Counted from the first letter of the stretch, positions 1 to 8,881 are shown. The stretch: 64,000 nt of DNA from Candidatus Accumulibacter sp. 66-26 (GCA_001897745.1 MKUH01000006.1:62001-126000), one strand, 5' to 3'. Program-made: numbers and translations. Notes: generated by a model not told the origin, from the sequence alone.

Positions 1-266
1 CCGAGGAGGGGGGCGGCGTGCGCTTGGTCGTCGAGTCAGCCGAAAAGCAATTGCACCTGGCTGTGACCAACGATGGTGACTACATTCCGCAGGAACGCAT
101 GGATACCCTGTTCGAGCCTTTCGCTACGACCAGCGAGCGTGGAAATGGTCTGGGTTTGTGGATCGTTTATCAGATCGTTCAGCAACTGGGTGGCGAAATA
201 GAGGTCGAGAGCCTGCCCGGCTGCACTACTTTCAAGGTTGAAATTCCTTATGGCAACACCGTCTGA
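1..266 (+). CDS. Sensor histidine kinase, C-terminal end (partial)
   Basis: Only the last ~88 codons are present; the reading frame is open to the left edge of the window. The visible part is the end of a HATPase_c domain: an F-box-like stretch (FEPFATT) followed by the G2 box GNGLGLWIVYQIVQQLGG and the closing beta strand, as in NtrB/ZraS-type kinases. It overlaps the start of the following sigma-54 response regulator by 17 nt, so the two are presumably a cognate pair made from one transcript. Signal, membrane topology and the phospho-accepting His cannot be judged. Confidence 0.85.
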   Translation, partial: EEGGGVRLVVESAEKQLHLAVTNDGDYIPQERMDTLFEPFATTSERGNGLGLWIVYQIVQQLGGEIEVESLPGCTTFKVEIPYGNTV

Positions 267-1596
267 AATCCGCCCACGTCTTTGCCTGATCGAGGACGAC
301 GAGATTATGGGAGAGTCGCTTTCCCAGCGCTTCCAGCTCGAAGGTTTCGATGTCGATTGGTGGCGAACGGCTCGCGAAGCATCGGCGGCGTTGGAAAGTC
401 GGCGCTATGGTGTCGTCGTCAGCGATATCCGTCTGCCTGACCGCAACGGAGGCGATCTTTTTCTTGATCTGACCAAACGCCTGCCGATGTTGCCCCCATT
501 TTTGTTCATGACCGGGTACGGGAGCATTGATCGGGCAGTCGAATTGCTCAAGGCTGGCGCTGCTGACTATATTACCAAGCCATTCGATACCGATGCCTTG
601 GTGGAAAAAGTGTGCGGTCTCGCCGAATGTTATGGCGCCCGCGGCACGAATGAGGGAGATGCTCTTGGCGTTTCTCCGGTGATGCAGCGTATCGCGGAGA
701 GCTTGCCTCGGCTGGCTCGCCACGCATCTGCGCTGTTGATCACCGGCGAGTCCGGGGTTGGCAAGGAACATGTGGCCAAAGAATTCCATCGGCACGCCGT
801 AGGTAATTCAGCCCCTTTCGTTGCGGTGAACTGCGCTGCAATACCAGATTCGCTACTTGAAGCGGAACTCTTTGGCTACGAAAAAGGTGCTTTCACTGGG
901 GCAGTTAAAGCCAAGCGTGGATATTTCGAGTTGGCCAACAATGGCACGCTTTTTCTCGACGAAATCGGTGAAATGCCGCCGTTGATGCAAGCCAAATTGC
1001 TGCGAGTGATCCAGGAGCGTACTTTGGTTCGGCTTGGCGGTGAATCTGCTGTTGCTGTCAACTTCAGGCTGGTTTGTGCCACCCATCAGGACTTGAAGGC
1101 AATGGTCGAAATGGGCGAGTTTCGAGAAGATTTGTATTACCGGATTAACGTTATTCAGCTACGCATTCCACCGCTTCGGGAGCGTCAGGACGATATACGC
1201 TGGTTCGTACGACATTACGTGGAAATGTTCAATCGAGCCAACCCCTCCGAATCCCGCCGGCTTGATCCGCGAACCGAGCAAGTTCTCACCAGTTATCTCT
1301 GGCCAGGCAATGTCCGTGAGCTCAAGCACGCCGTCGAACGCGCTTGCATTCTCTCTCCGGGACCATTATTGGGTGCAGAAGCATTTTTTGGTGACAATCT
1401 GAACTGTGGTGAATCAGCGGGGGCCATTTCCCCATCCTTAGCCGACTACCTAATGGCTTGCGAGCGAGACTACCTTCAGGTTGCGCTGGATAAACATGGC
1501 TGGCACATGACGCAGACAGCCGAAGCCCTGGGTATTTCCAGAAAGACGCTCTGGGAGAAGTTGCGACGGATGGGGATTCATGCGGATGAGGTGTAA
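250..1596 (+). CDS. Sigma-54-dependent NtrC-family response regulator
   Basis: A 448-aa activator with three domains. The receiver (about 10-125) has the acidic pair IEDD, the phospho-acceptor Asp in VVVSDIRLPD and Lys in ITKPFD. The AAA+ domain (about 140-375) has Walker A GESGVGKE, the sigma-54 contact loop GAFTGA and Walker [10 protein letters not shown] Fis-type HTH follows (about 410-445; AEALGISRKTLWEKL). It should activate RpoN promoters when phosphorylated by the kinase encoded just upstream. ATG at 250 is preferred over the in-frame TTG at 238. The pair resembles ZraSR/HydHG-type metal or envelope-stress regulators, but the target genes are not identifiable here. Confidence 0.9.
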   Translation: MATPSEIRPRLCLIEDDEIMGESLSQRFQLEGFDVDWWRTAREASAALESRRYGVVVSDIRLPDRNGGDLFLDLTKRLPMLPPFLFMTGYGSIDRAVELLKAGAADYITKPFDTDALVEKVCGLAECYGARGTNEGDALGVSPVMQRIAESLPRLARHASALLITGESGVGKEHVAKEFHRHAVGNSAPFVAVNCAAIPDSLLEAELFGYEKGAFTGAVKAKRGYFELANNGTLFLDEIGEMPPLMQAKLLRVIQERTLVRLGGESAVAVNFRLVCATHQDLKAMVEMGEFREDLYYRINVIQLRIPPLRERQDDIRWFVRHYVEMFNRANPSESRRLDPRTEQVLTSYLWPGNVRELKHAVERACILSPGPLLGAEAFFGDNLNCGESAGAISPSLADYLMACERDYLQVALDKHGWHMTQTAEALGISRKTLWEKLRRMGIHADEV

Positions 1597-1882
1597 CAAG
1601 CCGGCAGTAGCTATCAATAGCGTCTTTCATAAAACCTGGATGTATTCAGATAGACAGCTGACGTCGGCAACCGGCGCAACACCGGCCGTTCAACTGAGCC
1701 AGCACCAACGGCGGCATTGGCCGACTTCCGGTCCTCGGCCTGAACTGCCGTTGGCCTGACGCACTCGGTCAGGCGGCAAAGCGCCGGTTACCTGTCGTTC
1801 AGCCGAAACTTTCGCTAAATGGCAGATTTCCGATGCACAACAGCGGTCTACATTCGGGAAGCACCAAGCGACTAACTACCGA
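1597..1882. other. Intergenic spacer with degenerate inverted/dispersed repeats
   Basis: No gene is supported. The spacer is built of imperfect GGCC-centred repeats. The stretch 1686-1718 (starts CCGTTCAACTGAG, ends ACCAACGGCGGCATT) is clearly related to 17643-17677 inside the umuC-disrupting element, and the GGCCTGA motif near 1752 recurs at about 17601. This looks like a decayed copy of some dispersed sequence rather than a promoter region. Confidence 0.5.
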
Positions 1883-2815
1883 TCACACCCCCCGCACCAA
1901 ACTCATCACCTGCCCCATATCCAGTGACTGCGCCTTATGTTCCATTTGCGGGAGGTACTGCTGCTGCAACTGCTTGGCAGGAGTCAGCAGGCTCTGGAAA
2001 GTTTCCTGTAACAACGCGGTGCTCATGGTCCGACCACCGGCGTAATACCGCTTCGCTACCTGTCCGAGCGCATAGGTGGTGGCGAACGAGAAGGCCATGC
2101 CGGTGGCAGCGCGACCGATCTTCCCAAAGGTCTTTCCTGCCGCCTTGCCCAGCAAGCCGCCCAGCAGCTTTCGGCCGAACTGCTCCAGATACTGCGAGGT
2201 CAGACCGACTCCCGCGGCGGCGATGAACTCCTTGATATGCCCTTGATCCAGTTCGACTCCATGAGCCTTACCGATGCCATACACCATGCGGATTTGGAGC
2301 GGAATGATCGCCATCGATGCCCAGGACTGGGGTAACAGTTCGAGTGCTCCGTTAAGCAAGGCGCTGTTGAGGATTGTCTTGTCCAGTTCAGTATCCAGGG
2401 GGCCAACTTGTTCCAACTGCTTCACAGGCAAATCGGCGGCGGAAACAACCGGATCGATCGCCTGTTCGATTGCACTGGATTGTCCAGCGTCGAGATTCAG
2501 GGAACGCTTGAGTTCGTCAAGGAAGGTGCGTTCGGCCGGACTCATGCGCCCGTCAGCCTCGCAGACACAAACTGCCATTTCGTAGGCGAACAGGCGCTGC
2601 CCGATATCGGAAAGTGTGCCTGCCGCCGTGTCCAGCGGCAGGCGTTTGAGCAGGACGTCTTGATACAGGCGGGCCATATCGAGGCCAGGGGTGCCTTCGG
2701 ATAGTGATTCTGCAATGCGTTTTACCTCCTCGCGTTCATGGTCGTCCTTAACGCCATCGGCAAAGGCGGCATGCAGGCACAGGGCGAGGATGGAACGTTG
2801 TTCTTCGAGTGTCAT
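1883..2815 (-). CDS. TerB-like domain protein
   Basis: A 310-aa protein. The N-terminal ~140 residues look like a TerB-type helical domain, with acidic helices and the pattern HAAFADGVKDDHEREE followed by CEADGRMSPAERTFLDELK. The C-terminal half is Gly/Ala-rich with hydrophobic helices (LLGGLLGKAAGKTFGKIGRAATGMA), as in DUF697/YcjF-like membrane-associated proteins. The ATG at 2815 has an AGGA about 10 nt upstream; a GTG at 2854 would add 13 residues. It lies 53 nt downstream of the cation diffusion facilitator gene on the same strand. TerB domains are linked to tellurite and envelope stress responses; its exact job is unknown. Confidence 0.7.
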   Translation of the reverse strand: MTLEEQRSILALCLHAAFADGVKDDHEREEVKRIAESLSEGTPGLDMARLYQDVLLKRLPLDTAAGTLSDIGQRLFAYEMAVCVCEADGRMSPAERTFLDELKRSLNLDAGQSSAIEQAIDPVVSAADLPVKQLEQVGPLDTELDKTILNSALLNGALELLPQSWASMAIIPLQIRMVYGIGKAHGVELDQGHIKEFIAAAGVGLTSQYLEQFGRKLLGGLLGKAAGKTFGKIGRAATGMAFSFATTYALGQVAKRYYAGGRTMSTALLQETFQSLLTPAKQLQQQYLPQMEHKAQSLDMGQVMSLVRGV

Positions 2816-2868
2816 GTGATTATCCTGGGGAAGTTCAGAAGCGGGGGCGGTCACCAGCGAGGGCAGGC

Positions 2869-3789
2869 TTACCTGGCCCGATCAAGTGCCTGATCATCCA
2901 TTGAACATGGATCATCTATCGGCTCCAGATGGGAAGTGATGTGGCAGTTGGGGATCGCTGTCCTCAGGTCACGCTCAATTCGCTCAACCCAGTCATGGGC
3001 CTCCTGAACTGACCATTTTCCCGGCACTAGCGCATGGAAACTGATGAACGACCGTCGCCCAGCCTGTCGTGTCCGCAAGGCGTGGTAGGCGATGCCCTGT
3101 TCGATGTAGCGATCGAAGACTTCGGTAATGAGGCGCTTTTGCTCTGGCGGCAAAGCAGTGTCCATAAGCCCGGAAGCTGAGCGATGCATCAACTGCCATC
3201 CCGTCCAGACAATGTTCGCGGCAACGAGCACTGCAATCGTCGGATCCAGCCAGTTCCAGCCTGACATCGCCACAAGTCCCACCCCAAGGATGACACCAAC
3301 GGAGGTCCAGACATCCGTCATCAGATGGTGGGCATCAGCTTCGAGCGTAATGGACTGATGCTCGCGGCCTGCCTTCAATAGCAAGCGTGCCACAAGCAGG
3401 TTTATGACTGAGGCCGCCACTGAAACAACCAATCCAATGCCGACAGCCTCGATCGGCTGGGGATTTATGAATCGTTCGATTGCCGTATAACCAATGCTGA
3501 CGGCTGCCAGGATTATCAGGAAACCCTCGAAGGCGCTGGAGAAATGCTCGGCCTTACCGTGTCCGTGTGGGTGATCCTCGTCGGCAGGTTGTTCCGCCAG
3601 CCAGAGCATCCACAGCGCCATGAGTGCGCCCGCGAGATTGACAAAAGACTCGATGGCATCCGAGAGTAAGCCGACCGATCCGGTTAAATGCCATGCCACC
3701 CCCTTGAGCAGGATGGTCGCAATTGCTGCACCAATGGAAATCCACGCATAACGTTGCAGGCTGGGTACGGCCGTGTCAGTCATCATCAT
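2869..3789 (-). CDS. Cation diffusion facilitator (CDF) metal efflux transporter
   Basis: About 306 aa with the CDF layout: six membrane segments in the first ~205 residues, the metal-site pattern [10 protein letters not shown] (helix II), a His-rich loop [14 protein letters not shown], and [12 protein letters not shown] (helix V). A cytoplasmic C-terminal domain (about 210-300) ends near [12 protein letters not shown] proteins exchange divalent cations such as Zn, Fe or Co for protons across the inner membrane; the substrate is not readable here. Three consecutive ATG codons (3789, 3786, 3783) could start it, and they overlap the 3' end of the octahaem cytochrome gene, so translation is probably coupled. 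Confidence 0.88.
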   Translation of the reverse strand: MMMTDTAVPSLQRYAWISIGAAIATILLKGVAWHLTGSVGLLSDAIESFVNLAGALMALWMLWLAEQPADEDHPHGHGKAEHFSSAFEGFLIILAAVSIGYTAIERFINPQPIEAVGIGLVVSVAASVINLLVARLLLKAGREHQSITLEADAHHLMTDVWTSVGVILGVGLVAMSGWNWLDPTIAVLVAANIVWTGWQLMHRSASGLMDTALPPEQKRLITEVFDRYIEQGIAYHALRTRQAGRRSFISFHALVPGKWSVQEAHDWVERIERDLRTAIPNCHITSHLEPIDDPCSMDDQALDRAR

Positions 3790-4525
3790 GCTTTTTGCCG
3801 CGCTTCCCTTTTCCCTCACGCTCCCTTCCTGGCATTCGGATATCGTGTTCGTCGGCATTCTTGTGGCACTCGACACAGTTGTCAAAGTCACGGATTCCTT
3901 CCTCGATATGCTCGCGACGGATTTTCTGCTGTGAGTGCTCATGGCAGCCGTAGCACGTATAGCGGCTGTAGTCGTTACGGACATGGCAGGTCGCGCATTT
4001 AACGTTGTGGTCGCGATCCAGTTCGAAATACTTCGCGTGATCGAAGGTGGCGGGGGTCCATTTGTCCTGGCTATGGCACTGACTGCAATTGCCGGTGATC
4101 TGCTGGTGGAGGCTGTCCTTGGGTGACTTATGGCAACCCTGACATTCGTTGCGCGTCGCCTTCTCCAGCAAGCGGTGGTTGAACTGCCCGGTCGGGCGGA
4201 AGCGCTTCACCCCGGCATGATCGCTATGGCAGGCGATGCAGTCCGAGCGGATGAGTTTTTGGTGGAACGGTGTCGAAGTCAGAGGCTTCTGGACTGGCAG
4301 ACCTGTCGTGGTGAGTTTGCCGATTTCCTCCGGCTTGTGACAGCTGACGCACCGTTCCGATTCGGCACCGGTGAAGGTAGCGTGACAGGCAAAGCAGTCC
4401 GACTCCAGTTTTGCATGACCTGGAATTAACTTGCCGGGGCCAACCATCAGGTGGGGATAAACGAAAGCCAGAATGGCCAACACAATCAGGTTGGCGGCAA
4501 GGATCCACTTCAGCGTGCGGTTCAT
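3776..4525 (-). CDS. Octahaem periplasmic cytochrome c
   Basis: A 249-aa protein with an N-terminal signal anchor ([20 protein letters not shown]) and eight CXXCH haem sites, in order CFACH, CVSCH, CIACH, CQGCH, CSQCH, CATCH, CYGCH and CVECH. Spacing and additional His residues fit a cytochrome c3/class III-like fold with bis-His haems. The tail is highly charged ([16 protein letters not shown]). It should act as a periplasmic electron carrier or store. The start (ATG 4525) overlaps the stop of the b-type membrane protein gene by 4 nt (ATGA), so it is translated in the same operon and plausibly receives electrons from that protein. The terminal acceptor is unknown. Confidence 0.9.
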   Translation of the reverse strand: MNRTLKWILAANLIVLAILAFVYPHLMVGPGKLIPGHAKLESDCFACHATFTGAESERCVSCHKPEEIGKLTTTGLPVQKPLTSTPFHQKLIRSDCIACHSDHAGVKRFRPTGQFNHRLLEKATRNECQGCHKSPKDSLHQQITGNCSQCHSQDKWTPATFDHAKYFELDRDHNVKCATCHVRNDYSRYTCYGCHEHSQQKIRREHIEEGIRDFDNCVECHKNADEHDIRMPGREREGKGKRGKKHDDD

Positions 4526-5100
4526 GCCCAGCCCCAGAACAAAAAGATGCTGATGATGTGGCCCAGTGCCAGGACCGCGAAGACGATGAAGATCGGGATA
4601 TGGACTTTGCGCCACTTCGTCATGGCATCCAGGGTGACCGCATCCCAGAACACCGCGCGCTCAATATCCTCTTTGGACATCCCTCGCAGTTGGTAGTGGT
4701 CACGCTGTCCCAGGACATGCTCGCGCGAACGGCCGAGAAGTAGTTTGCCCACCATACCGCTGATGACATTCACGCCCATCGCCACTGTAGCCAGCCAGGG
4801 CAGGATGGCATTAAAATGAATACCGGCATGCAGCAAGACCATCAGGGAACCCAGCCATGTACCGACTTCGTGCATGCTGAGCCAGGATTTCATATTGCCC
4901 GAGGTGATCATCTTGCGCTTGCGCAACGAATAGATCAGGGAACCGATGATAAGCAAGGTGCCCGGAATGCCCAGGTAGCGCCCGATCCAGACCAGATTGA
5001 AGCGGTGCAGCAGATAGTCGCCCACCAGGGTTGCTACACCGAGCAGGCCGACCAGCAACGTGAAGGGAAGGATATGATTGCGCCAGAGGTTGTTGGTCAT
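4522..5100 (-). CDS. Cytochrome b-like integral membrane protein
   Basis: A 192-aa protein with about four to five membrane helices. Histidines are placed in helices as expected for a dihaem cytochrome b561/DUF4405-like electron carrier (HEVGTWLGSLMVLLHAGIHF in the middle, HIPIFIVFAVLALGHIISIF at the end). The start codon directly abuts the stop codon of the FAD/2Fe-2S reductase gene, and its stop overlaps the start of the octahaem cytochrome. The inferred role is to pass electrons from the cytoplasmic reductase through the membrane to the periplasmic haems. Haem ligation is inferred, not shown. Confidence 0.75.
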   Translation of the reverse strand: MTNNLWRNHILPFTLLVGLLGVATLVGDYLLHRFNLVWIGRYLGIPGTLLIIGSLIYSLRKRKMITSGNMKSWLSMHEVGTWLGSLMVLLHAGIHFNAILPWLATVAMGVNVISGMVGKLLLGRSREHVLGQRDHYQLRGMSKEDIERAVFWDAVTLDAMTKWRKVHIPIFIVFAVLALGHIISIFLFWGWA

Positions 5101-6393
5101 CTAGGCCTCCAGAGTCACGCTGGTTTTCGGGGTGCAACTGCAGAGCAGGCAACTACCTGGTTCGGGATCAAAGTCTGGCGCATGACCGTAAGCCACTTCG
5201 CCTGCTTTGATCGTGGTTTGGCAACATCCGCAACTTCCCGCCCGGCAACTGGACTCAACTTTTACCCCATTGGCCTCGGCGAAATCCAGCAAACTCCCCA
5301 TACCCGGCTGCCAGGGAATCTGTTTTCCCGACTTGGCAAAGTTGACGACGATGTCGCTTTGTATTGCCGCCACAGGTTCAACGGCTTTCGGGTTTGCCGA
5401 GCGCTTGATCGATGCCGGACCAAAGGCTTCGTAGTGGATACGACTCTCTGGCACGCCCCAGCCTTCCAGGCCCAGAACGAGGCTTTCCATCATCGGTGTC
5501 GGTCCGCAGATGTAGAAATGGTAGGGTTTGAGGGGGAGTTCCGTCCTGAATAGCGCGATATCCACGCGCCCTTGGTGGTGATAGTCGCGTCCAAGCTGAT
5601 CACCCGGCAAGGGATCACTGAAACACAGCCGCAGATGGAAGTTCGGGTAGGTCGCGGCAAGCGCTTCGAGATGGGATCTCTTGATGGGTTCGCTGCTGTT
5701 GCGAACGCCGTAATAGAGCCAGACTTCCCGGCCAGGCTGCTCGGCCATGCACCAGTTGAGCATGGAAAGCACAGGGGTAATCCCGATACCGCCGCCAATC
5801 AACACGACTGGTGCGTCACTGGAGTCGATATGGAAGTGACCACCAGGCGCGCGGACTTGCAGTTGGCCACCAACCTGAATGTGGTCATGAAAGAAATTCG
5901 ACGAGCGGCCCGGTGCATAAGCGCTGCCGGCAGGTGCAGGTACGCGCTTGATGGAGATGCGGTAATACCCCGCGTGGGGTGCATCGGACAAGGAGTAGCA
6001 GCGAGTAATCTGCTCTGTCTTGCCGTCGGGCGCGGGTACGTCAATACGGAATGTTAGGAATTGACCTGGCTTGAATGCCGGAAGCGGCTGCTTGTCTTCC
6101 GGTACCAGGTAAAACGAGCAAATGGATTGGGCACCGTCTTCAATTTCCTTGCGATCGACCCGAAAATTCCTGAAACCACTCCACGCCGCTACAGATGCCG
6201 GCTCGGATGCTGAAGGCAAAGTCTCTTTAACGGGAACGGGCATTCCCCCGCCGGACCCCACGTCTGTGCGCAGCGTCTGATACTCACTCCAATGCCTCCA
6301 GAAGCTGATACCCAGCCACAGCGCGATTTGCAGCGTAATCCCCAATACGATCCAGAGTAGCAAGGAGACCGAGGTCATTTCAGGTGGCATCAT
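5101..6393 (-). CDS. Membrane-anchored FAD/NAD(P) and [2Fe-2S] oxidoreductase
   Basis: A 430-aa protein with one N-terminal membrane helix (about 9-30). A ferredoxin-reductase unit follows, with FAD site RCYSLSDAP, NAD site VVLIGGGIGITPVLSML and YICGPTPMM. The C-terminal plant-type [2Fe-2S] domain has CRAGSCGCC plus a later Cys (SCLLC). The positive residues after the helix (RHWSEYQTLR) place the catalytic part in the cytoplasm. It should oxidise NAD(P)H and feed electrons to the b-type protein encoded immediately downstream. It is the first gene of a three-gene operon, and a direct repeat at 6419-6435 lies in its promoter region. Confidence 0.88.
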   Translation of the reverse strand: MMPPEMTSVSLLLWIVLGITLQIALWLGISFWRHWSEYQTLRTDVGSGGGMPVPVKETLPSASEPASVAAWSGFRNFRVDRKEIEDGAQSICSFYLVPEDKQPLPAFKPGQFLTFRIDVPAPDGKTEQITRCYSLSDAPHAGYYRISIKRVPAPAGSAYAPGRSSNFFHDHIQVGGQLQVRAPGGHFHIDSSDAPVVLIGGGIGITPVLSMLNWCMAEQPGREVWLYYGVRNSSEPIKRSHLEALAATYPNFHLRLCFSDPLPGDQLGRDYHHQGRVDIALFRTELPLKPYHFYICGPTPMMESLVLGLEGWGVPESRIHYEAFGPASIKRSANPKAVEPVAAIQSDIVVNFAKSGKQIPWQPGMGSLLDFAEANGVKVESSCRAGSCGCCQTTIKAGEVAYGHAPDFDPEPGSCLLCSCTPKTSVTLEA

Positions 6394-6418
6394 GATTCTG
6401 GCAGTCTTTCACGTTCAG

Positions 6419-6435
6419 CTTAAGGAACCCTTAAT
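6419..6435 (-). promoter_or_regulatory. Putative response-regulator binding site (11-bp direct repeat)
   Basis: CTTAAG-N5-CTTAAT on the + strand, 26 nt upstream of the reductase start. Hexamer-N5-hexamer repeats are the usual target form of OmpR/PhoP/PmrA-type regulators, and such a regulator is encoded at 10752-11414. The link is inferred. Confidence 0.45.
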
Positions 6436-6457
6436 CAACATCCGTTTCCTAGCTCGC

Positions 6458-7027
6458 TTAGCGAGCATCATGAACGAGGCGGATGTGTTTTGTCACTGAC
6501 TTGAAGTCTGTATAGGTATTCCCCTCATTGACGAATCCTGGTTTGAAATATACAAACCAAGCAAAACTCGGATCATGCGTAAATGAATCCGCTGTCCAGT
6601 ATGCATCTGCCGGTGTTTCAGGGAAGAAGCGGGTATCAATCGCTGATTGGTTGATATTGCGATTCCCCTGAGCCTGTATTTGTGCGACGGAACTACTGTC
6701 CTTGATCAGGATTGTCAGCAATTCGTTGTGGGTTGGTAGTCGCCAGCCTGATGAAAAAGCACAACGTGATTCTTGGTTCGCGGCTTTGGAGTATTCACCC
6801 TGCGCATAATTCCAGGATCCCTTGCCGCTTTCTATCGACCACACCAGGTTCGTCTTGTTGTCGCGCGTACACGACCAGTCGCTCGGCTGGTTTCCAGGCT
6901 TGGGTTGCGCGGGGCAATTGCCTTGGCCAACCACATTGCCGCTCATGCAAACCGGCACATACCGACTCTCCTCAGCCTGTGCAGAAAGCGCCGCCAACAA
7001 TATGGGGATCAGGAAAATATTTCGCAT
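6458..7027 (-). CDS. Secreted DUF1566 (Lcl C-terminal domain) protein
   Basis: A 189-aa protein with a cleavable signal peptide (MRNIFLIPILLAALSAQAEE) and one DUF1566/Lcl_C domain. The recognisable features are W-S-C-T-R-D-N-K-T-N-L-V-W near the start, SGWRLPTHNELLTIL in the centre, and AYWTADSF...AWFVYFKPG towards the end. This C-lectin-like fold is found in exported proteins of poorly known function. Four Cys residues could form disulfides. It sits on the same strand as the electron-transfer operon with its own upstream direct repeat (7070-7086). No specific function can be assigned. Confidence 0.8.
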   Translation of the reverse strand: MRNIFLIPILLAALSAQAEESRYVPVCMSGNVVGQGNCPAQPKPGNQPSDWSCTRDNKTNLVWSIESGKGSWNYAQGEYSKAANQESRCAFSSGWRLPTHNELLTILIKDSSSVAQIQAQGNRNINQSAIDTRFFPETPADAYWTADSFTHDPSFAWFVYFKPGFVNEGNTYTDFKSVTKHIRLVHDAR

Positions 7028-7069
7028 CGCTATAGCTCCAAGAAAAAATCTGAAAGATAGCCACTCATG

Positions 7070-7086
7070 ATTAAGAAATGCTTATG
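7070..7086 (-). promoter_or_regulatory. Putative second site of the same direct-repeat type
   Basis: Read on the minus strand this is CATAAG-N5-CTTAAT, 43 nt upstream of the DUF1566 gene. It has the same spacing as the site at 6419-6435 with one base different in the first half site. It overlaps the left arm of the inverted repeat at 7082-7178. Confidence 0.35.
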
Positions 7087-7178
7087 GAAACACTGAATAA
7101 GTCCTACGAGCCGGCCGCAAACCCGCATGACTACGTAGGTGTCTTCTCAAAATTGACACTTGTTCAGCGTTTCCTTAA
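7082..7178. repeat. MITE-like 97-bp segment with 20-bp terminal inverted repeats
   Basis: The left arm (7082-7101, TTATGGAAACACTGAATAAG) and the reverse complement of the right arm (7159-7178) agree at 17 of 20 positions. There is no transposase between them and no clear target duplication. It may be the remnant ends of an insertion sequence or a small non-autonomous element. A short reading frame over this segment is not credible as a gene. Confidence 0.5.
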
Positions 7179-7221
7179 CCGGGTATGGTCAGGCACCCCA
7201 TTATTAGTTGGTATCACTTTC

Positions 7222-7506
7222 TCAATCGTCGTCGTGCTCGCGCCCTTTCGAGCGACGATCACGTCGATCGTCCTTGGGTAGGGGCTTGTCGCCCCAGGCC
7301 GCACGATACGCCTCGGCAGAAGTGAAACGGCATTTCTTGTTTTCACCCACCTTGCCCAGCAGGATAGTATTGGGTTTGGCCGGAATCCCCGTATGCGCCC
7401 GAATCTGCTCCCTGATTTGATCACAGGATTCCGCTTGGACCTCAGGGGTGGCGGCATGTACGGTCGTCATGGACAAGGCAAGCAGGATGATCGAGATGGT
7501 TTTCAT
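7222..7506 (-). CDS. Small secreted protein of unknown function
   Basis: A 94-aa protein with a signal peptide (MKTISIILLALSMTTVHA). The mature part has two cysteines (ESCDQIREQIRAHTG and NKKCRF), vaguely like DUF1161-type periplasmic proteins. The tail is strongly charged and ends KGREHDDD, resembling the end of the octahaem cytochrome (RGKKHDDD). It follows the ferric-reductase-like gene on the same strand with a 34-nt gap, so it is likely co-transcribed and may assist that membrane system. No function is known. Confidence 0.7.
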   Translation of the reverse strand: MKTISIILLALSMTTVHAATPEVQAESCDQIREQIRAHTGIPAKPNTILLGKVGENKKCRFTSAEAYRAAWGDKPLPKDDRRDRRSKGREHDDD

Positions 7507-7540
7507 GATTTCATTTCCTTTGGTTAGATCGGCAAGGGTT

Positions 7541-8863
7541 TCACCGCATTTCAAAAGCTTCTTGGTGGAATCTGAACCGGCCTCGCCCGATACGCCCGAG
7601 TTCATGCTTGAGCTTTTCTGCCAAGCCTTGTGGCCCGCAGAACCAGATTTCGGACCGGCGTGAGCCGGTCTGCGCAGCAGCCACATCGGCAGCGCTCAAT
7701 GTTTCGCCCTGTTGGGCGCCATGAATGTGCAGACGTACGCCAGGCAACGCGACGCAGCTTGCCTCGAGGCGAGCGACAAAGGGATCATTGGTTCGATCAC
7801 GGGTGCAGTAATGGAAATCCGCAGAAACCTGGTTCGGCGTCTGCTGTAATGAATCTAGCCAGGCCAGGAAAGGCGTCACTCCGATCCCGCCGGCAATCCA
7901 GATTTGTTGGGCGCTCGAATCCTGCCGGGCCACGTCGAAGCGACCATAAGGCCCCTCAACCTTGACGGCATGACCGACCTCCAGTCGCTTACCCAAGGTG
8001 CGGGTGTAATCACCGAGCGCCTTGATCTGAAAACTGATGCTTCGATCACCCCGATCAGCACTGGCGATCGTGAATGGGTGAGCCCCCTCCTTTTCGTCGA
8101 AGGTAATGAATGCGAACTGACCAGGGCGATGACCTCGCCAGTTATTGTCGAGTTGGCACTTGACGGTAAGCACATCCGGGGAAGGTTGCTCGATGGCCGT
8201 CACTGTCCCGCTGGCGCGGCGTGCTCTCCCGATGCGACCCACCAGCGAGTACAGCGCGCCATAAATTCCGGCAGCGCCAAGCAACGCGATGAGAATGCCG
8301 ACTGGTTGAGTCCAGTAATCTGTCGGAGCGAGCATAGCTGCATGCAGCGCCAGCATCAGATAAAGCACAGGCATTGCCTGATGCACTACCCGCCAGGTTT
8401 TATAGGGAAACCGCTTCCATAAGGTGATGACCAGCATCGCCAGCACAAGATAAAACGCCCACTCCCCCATGTCCTTCGCCAGGTCGCGCATCACTTCCAG
8501 GAAGCCGGTGAATTGCTCCTTTGGTATGCGGCCTTCGCGTCCGACCATCGCTTTCAGAATGTCTCCGACGATTTCCTCTACCAGCCAATGCACTACGGCG
8601 AAGCTCACCGCGAAAATGCCGGCCCATTTATGGGTCCGATAGACTCGATCCATACCGCCCAGCGGGGTTTCGAGCCAAGCGGGACGTGTGGACAAAAACA
8701 TCGCCAGCGACATCAAAGCGATCGATAGCAGGCCACTCAGATAGAGCGCTTCCTGCCGGATTACCCATGGCAGAGTGCCGCCATTGCTTCCACCTGTGGC
8801 AAGCACATCCATTCCCCAGGCGACGGTAACGATGGCGAGAAGCAAGCCGAGCAAGATTTTCAT
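7541..8863 (-). CDS. Ferric reductase-like flavocytochrome
   Basis: A 440-aa protein. The N-terminal ~215 residues hold about six membrane helices of the ferric-reductase-like type with haem-ligand candidates (THKWAGIFAVSFAVVHWLVEE, VVHQAMPVLYLMLALHAAML). The cytoplasmic half is an FAD/NAD(P) module with HPFTIAS (FAD), EGPYGRFD, WIAGGIGVTPFLAWL and the terminal EIWFCGPQGLAEKL. The family moves electrons from NAD(P)H across the inner membrane to periplasmic acceptors. With DHC and SHP cytochromes and a PepSY protein encoded directly upstream, a role in a haem-based periplasmic electron chain is more likely than classical iron assimilation. Confidence 0.88.
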   Translation of the reverse strand: MKILLGLLLAIVTVAWGMDVLATGGSNGGTLPWVIRQEALYLSGLLSIALMSLAMFLSTRPAWLETPLGGMDRVYRTHKWAGIFAVSFAVVHWLVEEIVGDILKAMVGREGRIPKEQFTGFLEVMRDLAKDMGEWAFYLVLAMLVITLWKRFPYKTWRVVHQAMPVLYLMLALHAAMLAPTDYWTQPVGILIALLGAAGIYGALYSLVGRIGRARRASGTVTAIEQPSPDVLTVKCQLDNNWRGHRPGQFAFITFDEKEGAHPFTIASADRGDRSISFQIKALGDYTRTLGKRLEVGHAVKVEGPYGRFDVARQDSSAQQIWIAGGIGVTPFLAWLDSLQQTPNQVSADFHYCTRDRTNDPFVARLEASCVALPGVRLHIHGAQQGETLSAADVAAAQTGSRRSEIWFCGPQGLAEKLKHELGRIGRGRFRFHQEAFEMR

Positions 8864-8881
8864 GTCAGAACTCCTGATGGA

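Noticed and set aside
7078-7281. 67-aa open frame on the + strand
   Set aside because: It runs through the inverted-repeat element at 7082-7178 and into the 3' end of the 94-aa gene, and has no family features.
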